Source of the DNA: Nicotiana tabacum
Lineage: Eukaryota > Streptophyta > Magnoliopsida > Solanales > Solanaceae
DNA length: 64,000 nucleotides
Direction: 5' to 3'
Assembly: GCF_000715075.1 (NCBI RefSeq)
Contig: NC_134087.1
Span: 154,553,436 to 154,617,435, forward strand
Positions 12,052 to 23,564 of this stretch are shown one piece after another. The notes under the pieces were generated by a model. It saw nothing but the letters and a program-made list of their open reading frames with translations, ran no database searches and was not told where the DNA came from. The first letter of the stretch is position 1; every line of letters begins with the position of its first letter. The translations under genes and the position numbers were made by a program.

Positions 12052-12464
12052 GGCTACCTTGCTCTTTGACCTTGTATTGTATGGATGAGTTACTTAAAAA
12101 CCACAAACCAACCACCCTTCTGCTTAATGAAGATAAAAAAAGGAACAAAATGGGGACATCATGTTAGCATTAGGGCATTTAACAGCTAAAAATATAATAT
12201 TGCGTGCAAAGCACCTAGCAACAATTAAAGGTTCTAGAATGACTTCTAGGGTCATAAGGTCACTTGGCAACAACCTAATTTTATTCATTTCAATCTTCTA
12301 TTTTCGTTTCTTTTCTAGCACTTGCTTGCTCATTTTTCTTCCTTTTTTTTTTTCTAATTATCACTCTTTTATAATTCATTTCCTTTTTTTCTCTCTTTTT
12401 TTCTTTTTCATTTTTTCTTTTTTTTTTATAATAAAAAAATTCGATCGAACCCCATGTAGGTTGC

Positions 12465-12504
12465 CTACGTATCATGATGTTGCATGAATCAGATCTTTGC
12501 GTAG
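12465..12504 (-). other. Hairpin cassette c (second in element order)
   Basis: In element sense: outer arms CTACG/CGTAG, then ATCTGAT, inner stem TCATG/CATGA, then TA. It sits about 400 bases upstream of gag, as copy 2 does in the large element, and has the same inner stem as that copy but a different loop. Confidence 0.75.
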
Positions 12505-13741
12505 TTCGGAAAGATCGGGAGTAAAGGAAACAAACTAACGTTCTCTTTTTTTTTCTTTTCTTTTTATCTTAATGACTACTCTGATGAGAAAAGAGAAATA
12601 AAAGAATCAAATCCTTTTTTTTTGAATTTTCGAGACTTAATGTTCTATAACCTATTCTAAACTCAAGCTTAACAAGCATATATTTTTTTTCTCTCTCTTT
12701 TTTTCTTTTTGAAACAAAAACTTTATGGGAAATTATTAAGGAAAAAAAACTTAGAAGAGAAAAATATTTTTCTGATTCTTCTTTTTTAGGGAGAAAATCT
12801 AAAGAATAAACCAAAGAAAAATGTTTTGAATTTTTATTTGTTATCCCTGAAGAAAAATTTTGAAACGAGAAATGAACAAGATAAAAAAAAATATTTTTTT
12901 GATTTCAGTTTTTGATAGCCAAAGGAGAAATTTTAAAGATAAACAAAAGATAAGGTATGTTTTTTTTCTATGTACAATATCCTAAAGTTCTATTAAAAAT
13001 AAAATGTTTTTTTTGTTTTTTTTTTAATTTCCCAAAGAAGAACCTCAAAAGAATTTCTTTTTGGAATTAATATCTTAAAGAAAACTTTAAAAGAAGCACT
13101 AAAAGAAAAATCTCTTTTTCTGATTTTTTAGTCTTAATGTACTAAAGGAAATATAAAAGCAATTTTTATTTTGAGTTCTAGATATTAATTTCCTAAGGAA
13201 AACCACAAAAGATTTTTTGAACTTCTAGAGTTAGTATTCTAAAGAAAACATCTAGGAGAAATATAAAAATGCAAAATCTCTTTTGTTTGGATTTTTGATT
13301 TATAACACATCTTTTTCTAATACAAAATAGGAAATACAATAACAAAAGACTTGACATTACTGTACAAAACTAGAAGGTAAAAGACGACATAAAAAGAAAA
13401 ATAAACTCAAAACATAAAAAATAAAAAAATAAAAAAAATCTCCTTAAGCAACTCCTCAATGAGCGATCCTGACTGGATGGTCCTGGAGCGTCTATCATGC
13501 TCAAACTCCTGTAAGTAGACCCACACTTATATGAGAAAATTAAGACCAAATAAAGTTAAAGACCTAGAACACTATGTGAGACAATAACACTCCCTATTGG
13601 ACGCATGCAAGACATAATGGAGGCTATTTTTGCAAAATGACTTATGTGGCCAAAATGTGGCTAGAAGTGCAAAATTTGGCTAAGACACCGCAAAGCCAAG
13701 AACCTAAACTCACTTGGAAAATCGGACCCTATGTGGGTTGC
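12505..13741 (-). other. AT-rich stretch replacing ORF1
   Basis: Between cassettes c and d, where the large Ogre-like element carries ORF1, there are only about 1.2 kb of AT-rich sequence. Similar phrases recur (runs of T, then 'ttctaaag', 'aaaaatctctttt'). I see no coding. Confidence 0.6.
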
Positions 13742-13783
13742 CTACGTATCACGCCCCGAAAGACGAGAATCAGTTATGCGTAG
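13742..13783 (-). other. Hairpin cassette d (first in element order)
   Basis: In element sense: outer arms CTACG/CGTAG, then AACTGAT, inner stem TCTCG/CGTGA with one mismatch, then TA. It corresponds to copy 1 (40670-40708) of the large element. Confidence 0.7.
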
Positions 13784-14664
13784 TTTGGGCAGATTGGATA
13801 CGGGCAAGAAAAAAAAAACTAATTTAGAGAAAATATATTTTTTTGTCTTTTCCTTGAAAATGATGAAACATGTAAAAAAAAAATTGGATTTTCTTTTTCC
13901 TCTTTGCTTTTTGATTTTTTTTTTTTTGAAAAAATAAATGATGAGAAAGTGCAAAATCTTTTTGGATTTTTTTTTTATTTTAAACTTTTGGTCTTTTCTT
14001 GAAAAAAGCTTGAAAGAAAATTATAAGTGAGCCCTACTTGTTTTACTTTCACACTTCACTCTCTTTTCTTTCTCATTTACCCCCGGCCATCATTGGTCCG
14101 CCAAATAACCCTTTTATTCTTGAAGAAATGCAACATGTAGCATATAGGATGCATCAGGATGGTCTTTTATTTTTGGGTTACACCTGTCCTAGACGAACCC
14201 AACCCCTGTGTTGAGTCCCCAAAGTCAAATGCACATGATGCAAACAAACGTTCCTATTAGGGATCTGGCATGAGGCTATGTTATTCTATGTTTAAATCAT
14301 AAGGTGAGTATTTTAGACTTGGCTTACCCAAGCGGACAGCTCGAGCCGAGGTGGGGGCAATGTACCGGGAGCACGAAAGTGTCACCGGCTTTGCAACTTG
14401 TCTAAACCTCATTGTAAAATTGGAGTATTACTCTAACAGAAGAGAAGTCACAGGAAGTGCACACTTCCAAGATGATTTAGAAGACTCGGAGAGAGGAGGG
14501 TTTCGTAACAATTTATATACAATCCAAACAAAATCAAAGCGGTAAAAACGACAATTAACACATTAGGCTCAAACATATAAAAATCAAATAATAAATAAAA
14601 GCCAACTATAACAGTTATTTTAAGCTCGAATTCTGAACCCTGAACTAGAGGTTCTGGGTTCTTT
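13784..14664 (-). other. Leader between PBS and first cassette
   Basis: Non-coding. The block about 14140-14270 (GCATCAGGATGG, CCTGTCCTAGACG, CAAACAAACGTTCC) is the reverse complement of a matching block at about 40136-40260 in the large element, so the leader is shared. The rest is AT-rich with homopolymer runs. Confidence 0.65.
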
Positions 14665-14682
14665 TCCCCAGCAGAGTCGTCA
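14665..14682 (-). other. Primer binding site of the non-autonomous element
   Basis: In element sense TGACGACTCTGCTGGGGA, four bases inside the 5' LTR. It corresponds to the large element's PBS TGGCAACTCTGCTGGGGA apart from two bases. Confidence 0.8.
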
Positions 14683-14686
14683 GAGC

Positions 14687-16838
14687 TGTCACACCTCTTT
14701 TTCACACCCCCGGAAGGGGTATAAGGGAGTTTTTTCTAATTTAAGTGACAATTGAAACGAGATTATTTTTTAAGTTCAGAGTCGCCACTTGGGATAATTA
14801 TATGGTGTCCCAAGTCACCGGTTTAAAATCCCGAATCGAGAAAAAGTTTGACTCTATTTTATAGTCCGCGAAACACAAAAATTAGGGTAAGGAATTCTGT
14901 TAAACCGAAAGAAGGTGTTAGGCATTCCCAGGTTTCGTGGTTTTAGCACGGTCGCTCAACTATTATTATTGGCCTAATTATCTGATTTATTACATGTTTT
15001 AAACCTATTGTGCATTTTTAACTTTCTAACCGCTTTTAATGTTTTTAGGAAAATTCATGATTGTTAAAAACACATCGTAAACTATGCTACATGAAATGCG
15101 CCCGCGGTTCAGGACACGTTTGTTTTATTTAACATTATTAGAAATCGAAGTCGGGTCACAAGAAATGCATACCCGAATTTATAACATGTTTATTTTTATT
15201 ATTATTATTCAAAATTATGGCAGGTCACATGGAATGCACACCCGAGACCCTTTAATCTAATTTGACGTAGTTCAGTTGAAGAATAGCAGCTGAAGATCTA
15301 TAATGTAACAAAATCATGTTCAGCTATCACCAATTCGAGTAGCATGCGAGTAGATAACTACATGAACAAACTCAAAACCGAAGACAATAACCAAACAAAT
15401 CATAGAACCAAATCACCAAACAAGCAATTAATACTCAGCTAGAATAAAATGAGTTGAGGATTGAAGAGTTGAACCTCAGTGAGAGCGAGGACCTTTTCAA
15501 CGTTAATTAGATATGAGCTGAACGTAATCCTTTAACTCGAAGCAGAACTACGACGAACCGACAAACAACACAAGCTAAACGGCATAGCTCAAACTAGCAA
15601 CTTTAATTTGGTAAAAAAAACTCAAGCAGAGACATAAATAACCAGATCTGAAATAGCAATTTTCCTTGAATAGCAAAATGAAGCAGGTCGACTACAAACT
15701 TTGAGTGTGAAAACTGAATGAGAAAGACATCAACAAGGATCTGAGGCGACATAGAACCGCGACCGGAACTCGGAATGCTCGGACTCAGACTCCCACTGCC
15801 AAAAATGCCCCTGTTCTTATCTTCCGTATCGGCATCTGTTGATGTATTCGGACTGATGTCAGCCATCATGGACTACCGCCAACATTTGGATGATCAATTC
15901 ATCTTGGTACACAAATCAGATGGGGTGTTTTATGCGAGCTCGAATCTCTCTTTTTCCATCAACAGAAACGTCTCGCTAGTTTTTCATAAAGAGTGGTTAG
16001 TGATTGATTAGTACTAGTGGGAATAAAACTTGACATCAAGATTTGCAATTAAGTGGGTGAATTGATAAATGAAATTGGATTTTCTCAACCTAAACCTTTG
16101 AGAAATCTCGTGCAATTTATGGATGGGCCGGCAACATCATTATTTTGGGTAGCTACTATAAGATGATAATTGCTTTGATCTTCTTATGAAAACGTGACTG
16201 AAGATGGAAGTCGTGTGGGATCCTTAGCGTTAGGTTTTCACCTTTTTGCCAAAAAAAGAAGCTGAAGGTGCTACTCCTTCGAAGAAGAAAGGGTGGGGTC
16301 CTGATTTCTTGTCAAAAACGACTGTATTGTTTTAGGCGTTACTCCTTTTGCCTTAGGTTCAAAATGGCTCCCTCTTATTTTAGGTCTAGGATTGTTTTTT
16401 TAAGCTTTTGTCTAGGGTTTTATGGGTTTGGGTTGTTATGGGCTAGGTCCGAAAATTAGGCCTAAAAATGGGTTGTTTGAGCCCAAATTTTATTCTTTCT
16501 CCGTGAACAAGACTGAAATACTACCTTATTTACTAATTAATCTTACTTAAATAAAATAAATATTAAAATACGACTAATCGTTAAAACAAACCTATTTTTT
16601 GGTATTTTCAAATATCATATTAAGATAAAAATAAGGTACTTTTTTGTATTTTTTAGTTTTATGAAAGGTTATAAACTAAAAGCAACTAAAAAGAAGAAAT
16701 ATTTTTTATAATTTTCATTTTTGATAAAATAAAGTAATAGAGTCAAAAGTAATTGAAATATCTATATTAGGCGTAAACTAAATATTTTACGCTAAAATGG
16801 GTAAAATCTCGGGGAGGGTCAAAAATCACATGTTTACA
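14687..16838 (-). repeat. 5' LTR of the non-autonomous Ogre-like element
   Basis: The LTR is 2152 bases and aligns throughout with 4476-6646. It begins TGTCACACC and ends TGTTTACA on the plus strand. Its end is followed by the second AAACT target-site copy. The small open frames in it have no support. Confidence 0.92.
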
Positions 16839-16842
16839 AAAC

Positions 16843-17488
16843 TGTTTACCGTGAAAATGGTAACAACAATTAAATTTGTAAATGGTATTCTAAAAATACG
16901 TGATCTATTTTTATGGTAGTTGTTAGAGAAGATGGTTCTAATAATATGAAGTTTAACGATAAACAAAAGCTAAAACGGGGCAGTGATCAAACCGAGGGGT
17001 TTTCTACCCTGGCTTCGGACTGTTCGATGGAGGACTTCGAGGTCGATATCTTGGCTTGATCTCGAGCTATCGAGGGTAGTTGAGAATGGGATAACAGTTA
17101 AGGTATGATCAAACAAGACTCTTTATGGCCAATACCAAGCAATAAATGAAGAACATGAATGAAAGCAACAAACGCTAAGAGTGGCCTCGAGCTAATAAGA
17201 ACGAGCAAGTTAGAGAGAAGAAAGAGAGAGAGATATTATTAATATTGTGTAGAGTAGTTGGAGCAACCTCCACCCCTTACAAAGTGTCATGGATTCCCTT
17301 TATATAGGAGAGGGAATACAATATAGTACGGAGTGCATTAAATGTAAAGATACGAGGATGGGAAGGCTAGGCACGGTGCTAGACTCTGCTGATCCTAGCT
17401 GCTCGCCTTGGGAATATCCCATCCTCGGAACCTTTGTTGGGTTGCGACGAACCTCGGGGGAGGGAGCTCGATCGTAATCCTACAGCCT
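16843..17488 (-). repeat. 5' LTR of the Tat-like element
   Basis: Starts TGTTTACC on the plus strand (element-sense end GGTAAACA) immediately beside the former PBS. The right edge lies between 17484 (CTACA) and 17490, where sequence shared with the neighbouring LTR (about 20486) resumes. A minus-strand TATATAAA lies at about 17299-17306 within a short U3, and a GA/CT-rich run follows at 17217-17235. At about 650 bases it is much shorter than other LTRs here. Its partner lies left of the window. Confidence 0.7.
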
Positions 17489-17861
17489 CGAGAGTACAAA
17501 TTTTCGTACGCTTAATTCTAAAAATGGTAAAAACATAACCTTCTTTTGCGAGAAAATAACTTCTATTTTTTTATAATAAAGAAAATCTTATCTATAAACT
17601 TTCTCATATTATGTGTATAATTTACCATATCCGAAAGTAGTAATAATGGTAACTATCCAAAATTATACTTATAAAACTTTTACTAAAATACTCCACTTAA
17701 AAGAAAATACTATGGTTCGGGGTTAGGGTCGTGACAGTAAACTTACAGGGTCTCATAATAATAATATCTTAAAACCTCTATAAATTCCTAATAGACATTA
17801 TCCCTTCGAACTCATATAGATTACTACGACTTATCCTAATATTAAAACACGAGATGTAACA
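17489..17861 (-). repeat. Partial 3' LTR of the coding-free element
   Basis: It matches 20486-20881 from GAGTACAAATTTTCG through GATGTAACA. The patch at about 17713-17743 (ending GGGTCGTGACA) differs completely from the other copy. Confidence 0.85.
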
Positions 17862-18352
17862 TCCTTCTCCCCTTTAGAACATTCGTCCTCGAATGTTAAC
17901 TCTTAGAAATTTACAAAAAAAATTTTTTACTATGGTCTCCTATGTATACTAAACTAAAACCCAGCCTCTATCTGAGCTCTGTACTATTCACAACCTCTTG
18001 TTCTTGAGTATCTCTTATCTTCTTTATCTTTTTACCTTACTTACCCTTTCAATCTTGCATCGTATCTTTTATTTCTTCCAGAAGTTCGCTTCCACATAAG
18101 TAGAAATTACATCTACGCCTTAAAGCTCTATTGTGATACTACCTCTAGTGCAGGAAAAATTTGGTGGAAACTTTTACTGACTTCTTACGACTCAGCTCTA
18201 TAGCACGATCTGGAAACAAATGAAGGGTAACATTTCCTAAATGCCTTATAGTCTCTCAATTATAAATGTGGCGTGCAACACACCCATAAGTGAGACGCTA
18301 CTAGGTACGGGTTTGTAGATTCCCTAGGACACGACCCGCTCTGATACCACTT
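17862..18352 (-). other. Internal region of the coding-free element
   Basis: 491 bases. Next to the 3' LTR, the element-sense sequence reads AGGGGAGAAGGA, a PPT, preceded by 'aacattcgaggacgaatgtt'-type sequence seen at the end of chromovirus pol. At the other end is the PBS. Nothing else is recognisable. Confidence 0.75.
18338..18349 (-). other. Primer binding site (initiator Met tRNA type)
   Basis: On the minus strand TGGTATCAGAGC, the standard plant PBS matching the 3' end of initiator methionine tRNA, three bases from the LTR edge at 18353. Confidence 0.9.
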
Positions 18353-20881
18353 TGTCACTCCCTAAACCTAGGGAGGCGTGGCTGGCACCCGATGCCGTAC
18401 TGGCCCGAGCGAACCATTCTATAATTCATTCTTTCTGTGACCATCGTGAGACAAAATGGCAATAATTCGTAGTGCATAACTGTAAGTGGGCAACACTCTA
18501 TCAATAAACTATCGTTCTTAAGACACATTCACCTATGGGCCGTCAAGGCCTCTGACATACTATACAAACTGAACCTCTGAATACCAAAACCACTAAGATT
18601 ATTTGACATCAAATGGGATAGGGTACCAGCCTACCCATAAGTCTAAAGTAAAACTCTGACGTGATGGCTCATAGATTCGACTGCACTCCGAATGAGGTGG
18701 AGTCTTACTGATCCCTCGCTGAATGCTAACCTCGTCTAAAACGAGGGTTCATCAAATTGATTACTTATACCTGTAGGCATGAATGCAATGTCCACAACAA
18801 AAGGACGTCAGTACGAACAATGTACCGAGTATGTAAGGCATGTAAATCGATATATAAAGGACATGAAAGAAACATGGAGTACATGACTCAACCTGTAAGT
18901 CTGGATAACTCTGTATATCAATTAATACTTATAGTATCATGCATATGCATATGAATGTCATGTCGTGCATAGGTACATGTGTTCATAACATCATCAAGCC
19001 TCTGAGGGCATCCCATCATATCATCTCAGCCATTGTGGGCAAAATCATCATTGTATACCAGCTGATCAGGTGGTGGTGCATATATAATGCCATAACCTTT
19101 CCCATATCCCATATACATATATATACACGTACATAACGCCATAACATCATCACGCCTCTGAGGACATCCCATCATATCATTTCGGCCACTGTGGGCAAAT
19201 CATCAATATATACCAGTTGATCAAGTGGTGGTGCGTATATAACGTCATAACCTTTCTCATATCCCATATACATATATATACGCGTATATAACGTCATCTA
19301 TTCATGGGTCGATGTGCATGTATAAATGCATGAAATGCGTTAATAAAATCTCTCGGTACGTCATAAGACCATTATACCTCTCATTAATATCATGAAACAA
19401 ACTTTATCAACTTACATATTTTCTGAGACCCATGAACAGACGATAGAATAATAAGACATATGGGAATTAAAGAACATAGGCATCTCTAATACTTCTATGA
19501 ATAGAGTCATTATGGAAATTGAGCATTTGCTCGTTTCGTTCATGTCGTATAGATCATGCCAAAATGAAAGAAGGGGTAGCCTTAACATACCTAGAGTAGG
19601 AAAAATTCATACGATATTTTTGAGAGGGATTACACCGTACTCCCTTAGAATTACAAAATCCCGTTGTTATTACGGAGTGCAATTTCGTATGAATCCCTTT
19701 ACTAACCAAGAAATCCCTGATGGGAACACATCTTTTAAAATATATACTCAAGAAGCTTCTCCACAAATTTATCCGTACAGTGGTTTAGCTTTAACAATGT
19801 ATCTAAGCTGAACTAAATGGAATCTACCGAGATAAAAGCACTGCTCAAAATTGTAAAAATCCATGGCCGTTCAAGTTTATACATCACCATAAGAGTTCAA
19901 CTTTTGAAACAAATGACAAGACTACTTAAAGAACACACTAAATTGATTCACCATATGTCAGAATACATGCCAAAGTTTTAAATAGCTCTACCGGGTGTAC
20001 ACTTACTTTTATATAAAAGATAAAATAGAAAAACTCAAGAAATCTTCATATTGATAGCGTAAGTCTAAAGACATGATGTCTAAGTTAATAAAATACACCC
20101 AAAAGAACAAGGAATAGCATTCTGTCATTCGGTTGGACAAACATATTTTGATAAGAACGAACGGAAAACTTAAGGCATGAGTCACCATTTGTTTAAGGCA
20201 AAAGCTGCCACGTGGGGGGTGAGGTTGAGATTTTATTCATTATCAAAACTTATTAGTTAATTAGGTAATATTTCGTTACCCAGTAATTAACCAATTACCC
20301 ATATAATTAAGAATTGTCTCAAATTACTTAAAATAAAATATTACTTATTTTTAATACACTTTATATAACTTACTATCATGGTTATGTGGTACCTTATAAA
20401 ATAAGTACATATACTATTATTTTATTAAACTATCCTTGTAAAAATACATATATTTTCTCAACTTCTAATTTTCCCAATCTCATATAAAGAGTACAAATTT
20501 TCGTACGCTTAATTCTTAAAATGGTAAAAAGATAACCTTCTTTTCTTGTGAGAAAAAAAAATCTATCTTTACAATAAAGAAAATCTCATTTATAAACTTT
20601 CTCATTTATAAACTTTCTCATATTATGTGTATAATTTACCATATCCGAAAGTAGTAATAATGGTAACTATCCAAAATTATACTTATAAAACTTTTACTAA
20701 AATACTCCACTTAAAAGAAAATACCACACTAACATAATATCTAACGATATTAGTTTTTAAACTTACCGTGTCTCATAATAATAATGTCTTAAATCCTATA
20801 TAATCTCATAGTAGACATAATCCCTTCGAACTCATATAGATTACTATTACTCATCCTAATATTAAAATACGGGATGTAACA
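18353..20881 (-). repeat. 5' LTR of the coding-free element
   Basis: 2529 bases, TGTCACTCCC to GATGTAACA on the plus strand. It contains a two-unit 156 bp tandem repeat (18984-19295) and many TATATA stretches. Followed at 20882 by Athila-like ORF sequence. No gene is supported inside it. Confidence 0.85.
18984..19295. repeat. 156 bp tandem repeat, 2 units
   Basis: Units start at 18984 and 19140 with CATAACATCATCA, run through CTCTGAGG, CCCATCATATCAT and GGTGGTGC, and end in a run of TATA words. Confidence 0.85.
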
Positions 20882-21823
20882 TTGTTCTCATTCAAGCATG
20901 GGTCAATTCTACTGCACACAAAGGTCTGCCACCCTTTTGCCTTAATGCTCAGAGTGTTGTAGAAGATTGGCACCCGGAACCTATCCAAGAGGGAGTGGGT
21001 CCAGGTGCTAGAATCTTAGCAAGCCACATGGTCGAGCCTACTCTTTTAGAGCCAACTTTGCCAAATATTCCTTTTGCTCCATATCATCAAATCCAAGGTA
21101 TGCATTCAAAGTGTGCTGATCAAACTTTACTTTCAGGTTTCACACTTTGGTGATCTTTGTCCCCCTGAGAATATATGTCGTGTTGGCGTAGAATTTCTGG
21201 ACAAGATGTTCTTTCATATCACCAGCTTCTCGGTAAACTGCTTCTACCCACTTCACTTTGTAAACTACTCCAAGACATCGGGTTGTATTTGTCTAAGTCC
21301 TTGAAGTGGAATTTCCTTGAAGTGAGCCAGCGATCTTTCCTTCCACCACATCCGGAAGTATGTGTATGCTTGCAAGATCACAAACCGGTCTTCCCATACC
21401 ACTTTATTCTTAGTTGGTGTCATAAATGCCTTTGCACTTGATCCCATCATCTGGGGCATCATCATGATCCAAGTCCGGAGCAGCTGCATTGCTCTCATGA
21501 CTTGTACTGGCTGAGCCCTGGGAGGTACTGTGAGCTGTGGAAGGTACATCTAAGGGCTCAAACCAACCCTGCGGCCTAGATTACTCCTCGTTGTACTCTG
21601 CAGGTAGAGACACAGAATTTCCTTCTGAGGCCTCCCTAGATGGGGCATAAGAACTTGACTCCGAGAGGCTTCTACCTCTCCCTCGGCATGTAGTGGTTTT
21701 CTTTGTAATGGCCTTTTTTACAGTTGGGTGCATGGCACCTCTGCTTCTACCTTTTCCTACTTCTCCCCTTCCTTTTGAAGACTCTCCTTGCCCTCTTGAT
21801 TGAACTGTTATTTGTGTATGCAC
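20882..21823 (-). pseudogene. ORF in envelope position of the Athila-like element
   Basis: Reading starts at the Met at 21823 with an Arg/Gly/Ser-rich basic N-terminus ('RGRGRSLSESSSYAPSRE'), followed after stops by 'VVWEDRFVILQAYTYFRMWW' in the block 21549-21265, and then, in further frames to 20882, by 'EKGWQ/AKGWQTFVCSR'-like sequence. The family is usually annotated as putative plant transposon protein. It is found in Athila-like elements downstream of integrase, and its role is unknown. I see no signal peptide or membrane segment in what remains. Several stops and frameshifts inactivate it, and the element at 17489-20881 cuts its 3' part. Confidence 0.6.
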
Positions 21824-22306
21824 AAATATATTTATCAGTTAATATACACGTTGTAAAATAATTAAGAGTCATATAAGCATTTTAGGACACGATAAAAGCC
21901 ATAGGGTTGCATGTGTGTAGTATGCAGTAGACATGGTACAAGTGTGGTCCGCAAAGAGGCAGTGCGGTCCGCACAATTTCAATACGGGCGGAACTTCAAC
22001 ATAGTTGTGCCAAATCCTAAGACACATGTCTCTGATGGATAGTGCAGCCTCTTTTGTGGTAGCAAAATTTATCTACAGTCCGCACTTGAGTAAAAATGCT
22101 CAGCAGCACAAAGAGGATACCTCCAATTATCAATGTATACCTCCCTTTTCGGCCGCCAAATTCTAACTACGGTCCACACAATTAAAGTGCAACCATACAA
22201 ATAACTAGCATTCATGTTAATCAAAGCAAACGTTGGCAAACCGCACAATTTCAAGTGATGTGCGCATAGTTATAAACAGTAAGGGCTATAAATCTTGATA
22301 CGTAGG
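21824..22306 (-). other. Spacer upstream of the 3' ORF
   Basis: Non-coding, continuing the spacer at 30208-31100. It contains repeated GCGGTCCGCAC-type words (e.g. about 21940-21980). In element sense a possible splice acceptor, ...AATAACAG, lies just upstream of the 3' ORF near 21809. Confidence 0.5.
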
Positions 22307-22552
22307 TGTAATGACCCGGAAGGTCATTTTGAGTATTGTAGCCCCGTTCCTCCATTTAATGCTTATTTTATGCTCAATCGTTGATATGTGACTTGTTAGG
22401 GTAATTGGTTTAATTCCCGGAATATTTTGAAATAAGTTGGGACACTTAGTACCGAGGTTAGAAACTTAAGTTTAAAGATTTGATCGGATGTTGATTATGT
22501 GTAAACAACTCCGGAATGGAGTTTTGACGATTCTGATGGCTCTGTAGGGTAA
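22307..22552 (+). repeat. 5' fragment of type-A Tekay LTR
   Basis: It aligns with 27275 to about 27525, the start of the 3' LTR, and stops where another TGTAATGACC begins at 22553. Confidence 0.88.
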
Positions 22553-23257
22553 TGTAATGACCCGGGTGGTCATTTCATAGGTTACCGCTCTGTTTCCCCT
22601 ATTTCTTCTTATTTATGTATTGTTCAGTTATATTATGTGGTATCAGATTGGTTGGTTCGGGTTCAGAGTGGTTTAGGAGAGGAATGAGACACTTAGTCTC
22701 TTTTGAGTAAGTTTAAGTTGGAAAAGTCAACCGGATGTTGACTTATCTGTAGAAGGTCTCAGATGTGAATTCTGATGGTTCGGATAGCTTCGTTAGGTGA
22801 TTTGAGAATTAGGAGCATGATTGGAATGTATTTTGGAGGTCCGTGGTAGATTTAGGCTTGAATTGGCAAAATTTGGAAATTTGGCATTTTGCGGTCGGCA
22901 GTGAAAATCTAGATATAGAGGTCGGAATGGGATTCCGGGAATTGGAGAAGATCCATTGTGTCATTTGAGACGTGTGTGCAAAATTTCAGGTCATTTAGAG
23001 GTGATTTGATAGGTTTTGATGTCGTTGGGAGAATTTGAAAGTTCATAAGTTCTTAACCTTCAATACTAGGTTGATTAGGTTTTTTGACATTGTTTTGAGT
23101 GATTCGAAGGCTCAAATAAGTTTGAGTGATATTATGGGATGTTTTGGTATGTTTGGTTGGGGTCACGAGGGCCTCGGGTGTGTTTCGAATGCTTAACGGG
23201 ACATTTTTGGACCTAAGGAGATAGTAGATTTTCTGGTATTTTTGTTGTAGAGATTTG

Positions 23258-23545
23258 TTCTTCGCGTTCGCAAAGGGGAGCTCGCGTTCGCGAAGGGGTG
23301 GCCAGTGGAAGGATCGTAAAGCGAGGAGTAGAACATGTTCGCAAAGAGGAAAGATGGATCAGCTGGACCACAAAGATTTCTTCTACGCGTTCACGTAGAG
23401 GGCAACACATTCACGAAGGGTCTGTTAGGTAAAGCTTCGCGTTCACGAGAGGGTACTCTCGTTCATGAAAGAGTAAATTTGAGCAGTGGATTTTTGTGCT
23501 TCACGAACGCAAGGCTTTGACCGCGTTCGTGATGAAGGGAGCACC
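23258..23545 (+). promoter_or_regulatory. CpG-rich word cluster upstream of LTR promoter
   Basis: Variants of TTCGCGTTCGCGAA recur at about 23262, 23284, 23336, 23386, 23410, 23438, 23459, 23500 and 23520. The cluster ends about 12 bases before TATAAAAA (23557-23564). It may be an enhancer or a methylation target; this is inferred from position only. Confidence 0.5.
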
Positions 23546-23556
23546 TGGGCAGAATG

Positions 23557-23564
23557 TATAAAAA
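23557..23564 (+). promoter_or_regulatory. TATA box of type-B LTR
   Basis: TATAAAAA about 1.0 kb into the LTR, directly after the CpG-rich cluster. It would set the R start some 30 bases downstream. Confidence 0.6.

Larger units (their letters stand above)
4476..16838 (-). mobile_element. Non-autonomous Ogre-like LTR retrotransposon
   Basis: A 12.4 kb minus-strand element with LTRs at 14687-16838 (5') and 4476-6646 (3') and a perfect 5-base target duplication AAACT (4471-4475 and 16839-16843). The internal 8 kb holds PBS, an AT-rich leader, a broken gag (12051-10533) and a long repeat-rich 3' region, but no ORF1, protease, RT, RNase H or integrase. Its PBS, PPT, LTR end (U5) and gag core closely resemble those of the 22.5 kb Ogre-like element at 35739-58214, so it probably moved using proteins of such an element. 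It is nested at the LTR/PBS junction of the Tat-like element. Confidence 0.88.
17489..20881 (-). mobile_element. Coding-free LTR element (LARD-like), 3' LTR truncated
   Basis: A minus-strand element with a complete 5' LTR (18353-20881), a 491-base internal region (17862-18352) and the proximal part of a 3' LTR (17489-17861). The internal region has only an initiator-tRNA-type PBS, a chromovirus-like end sequence and no coding. It may be a non-autonomous derivative of a Del/Tekay-type chromovirus or a copy with an internal deletion. The rest of the 3' LTR was displaced by the Tat-like element inserted at 17488. It sits in the 3' ORF of the Athila-like backbone. Confidence 0.75.
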
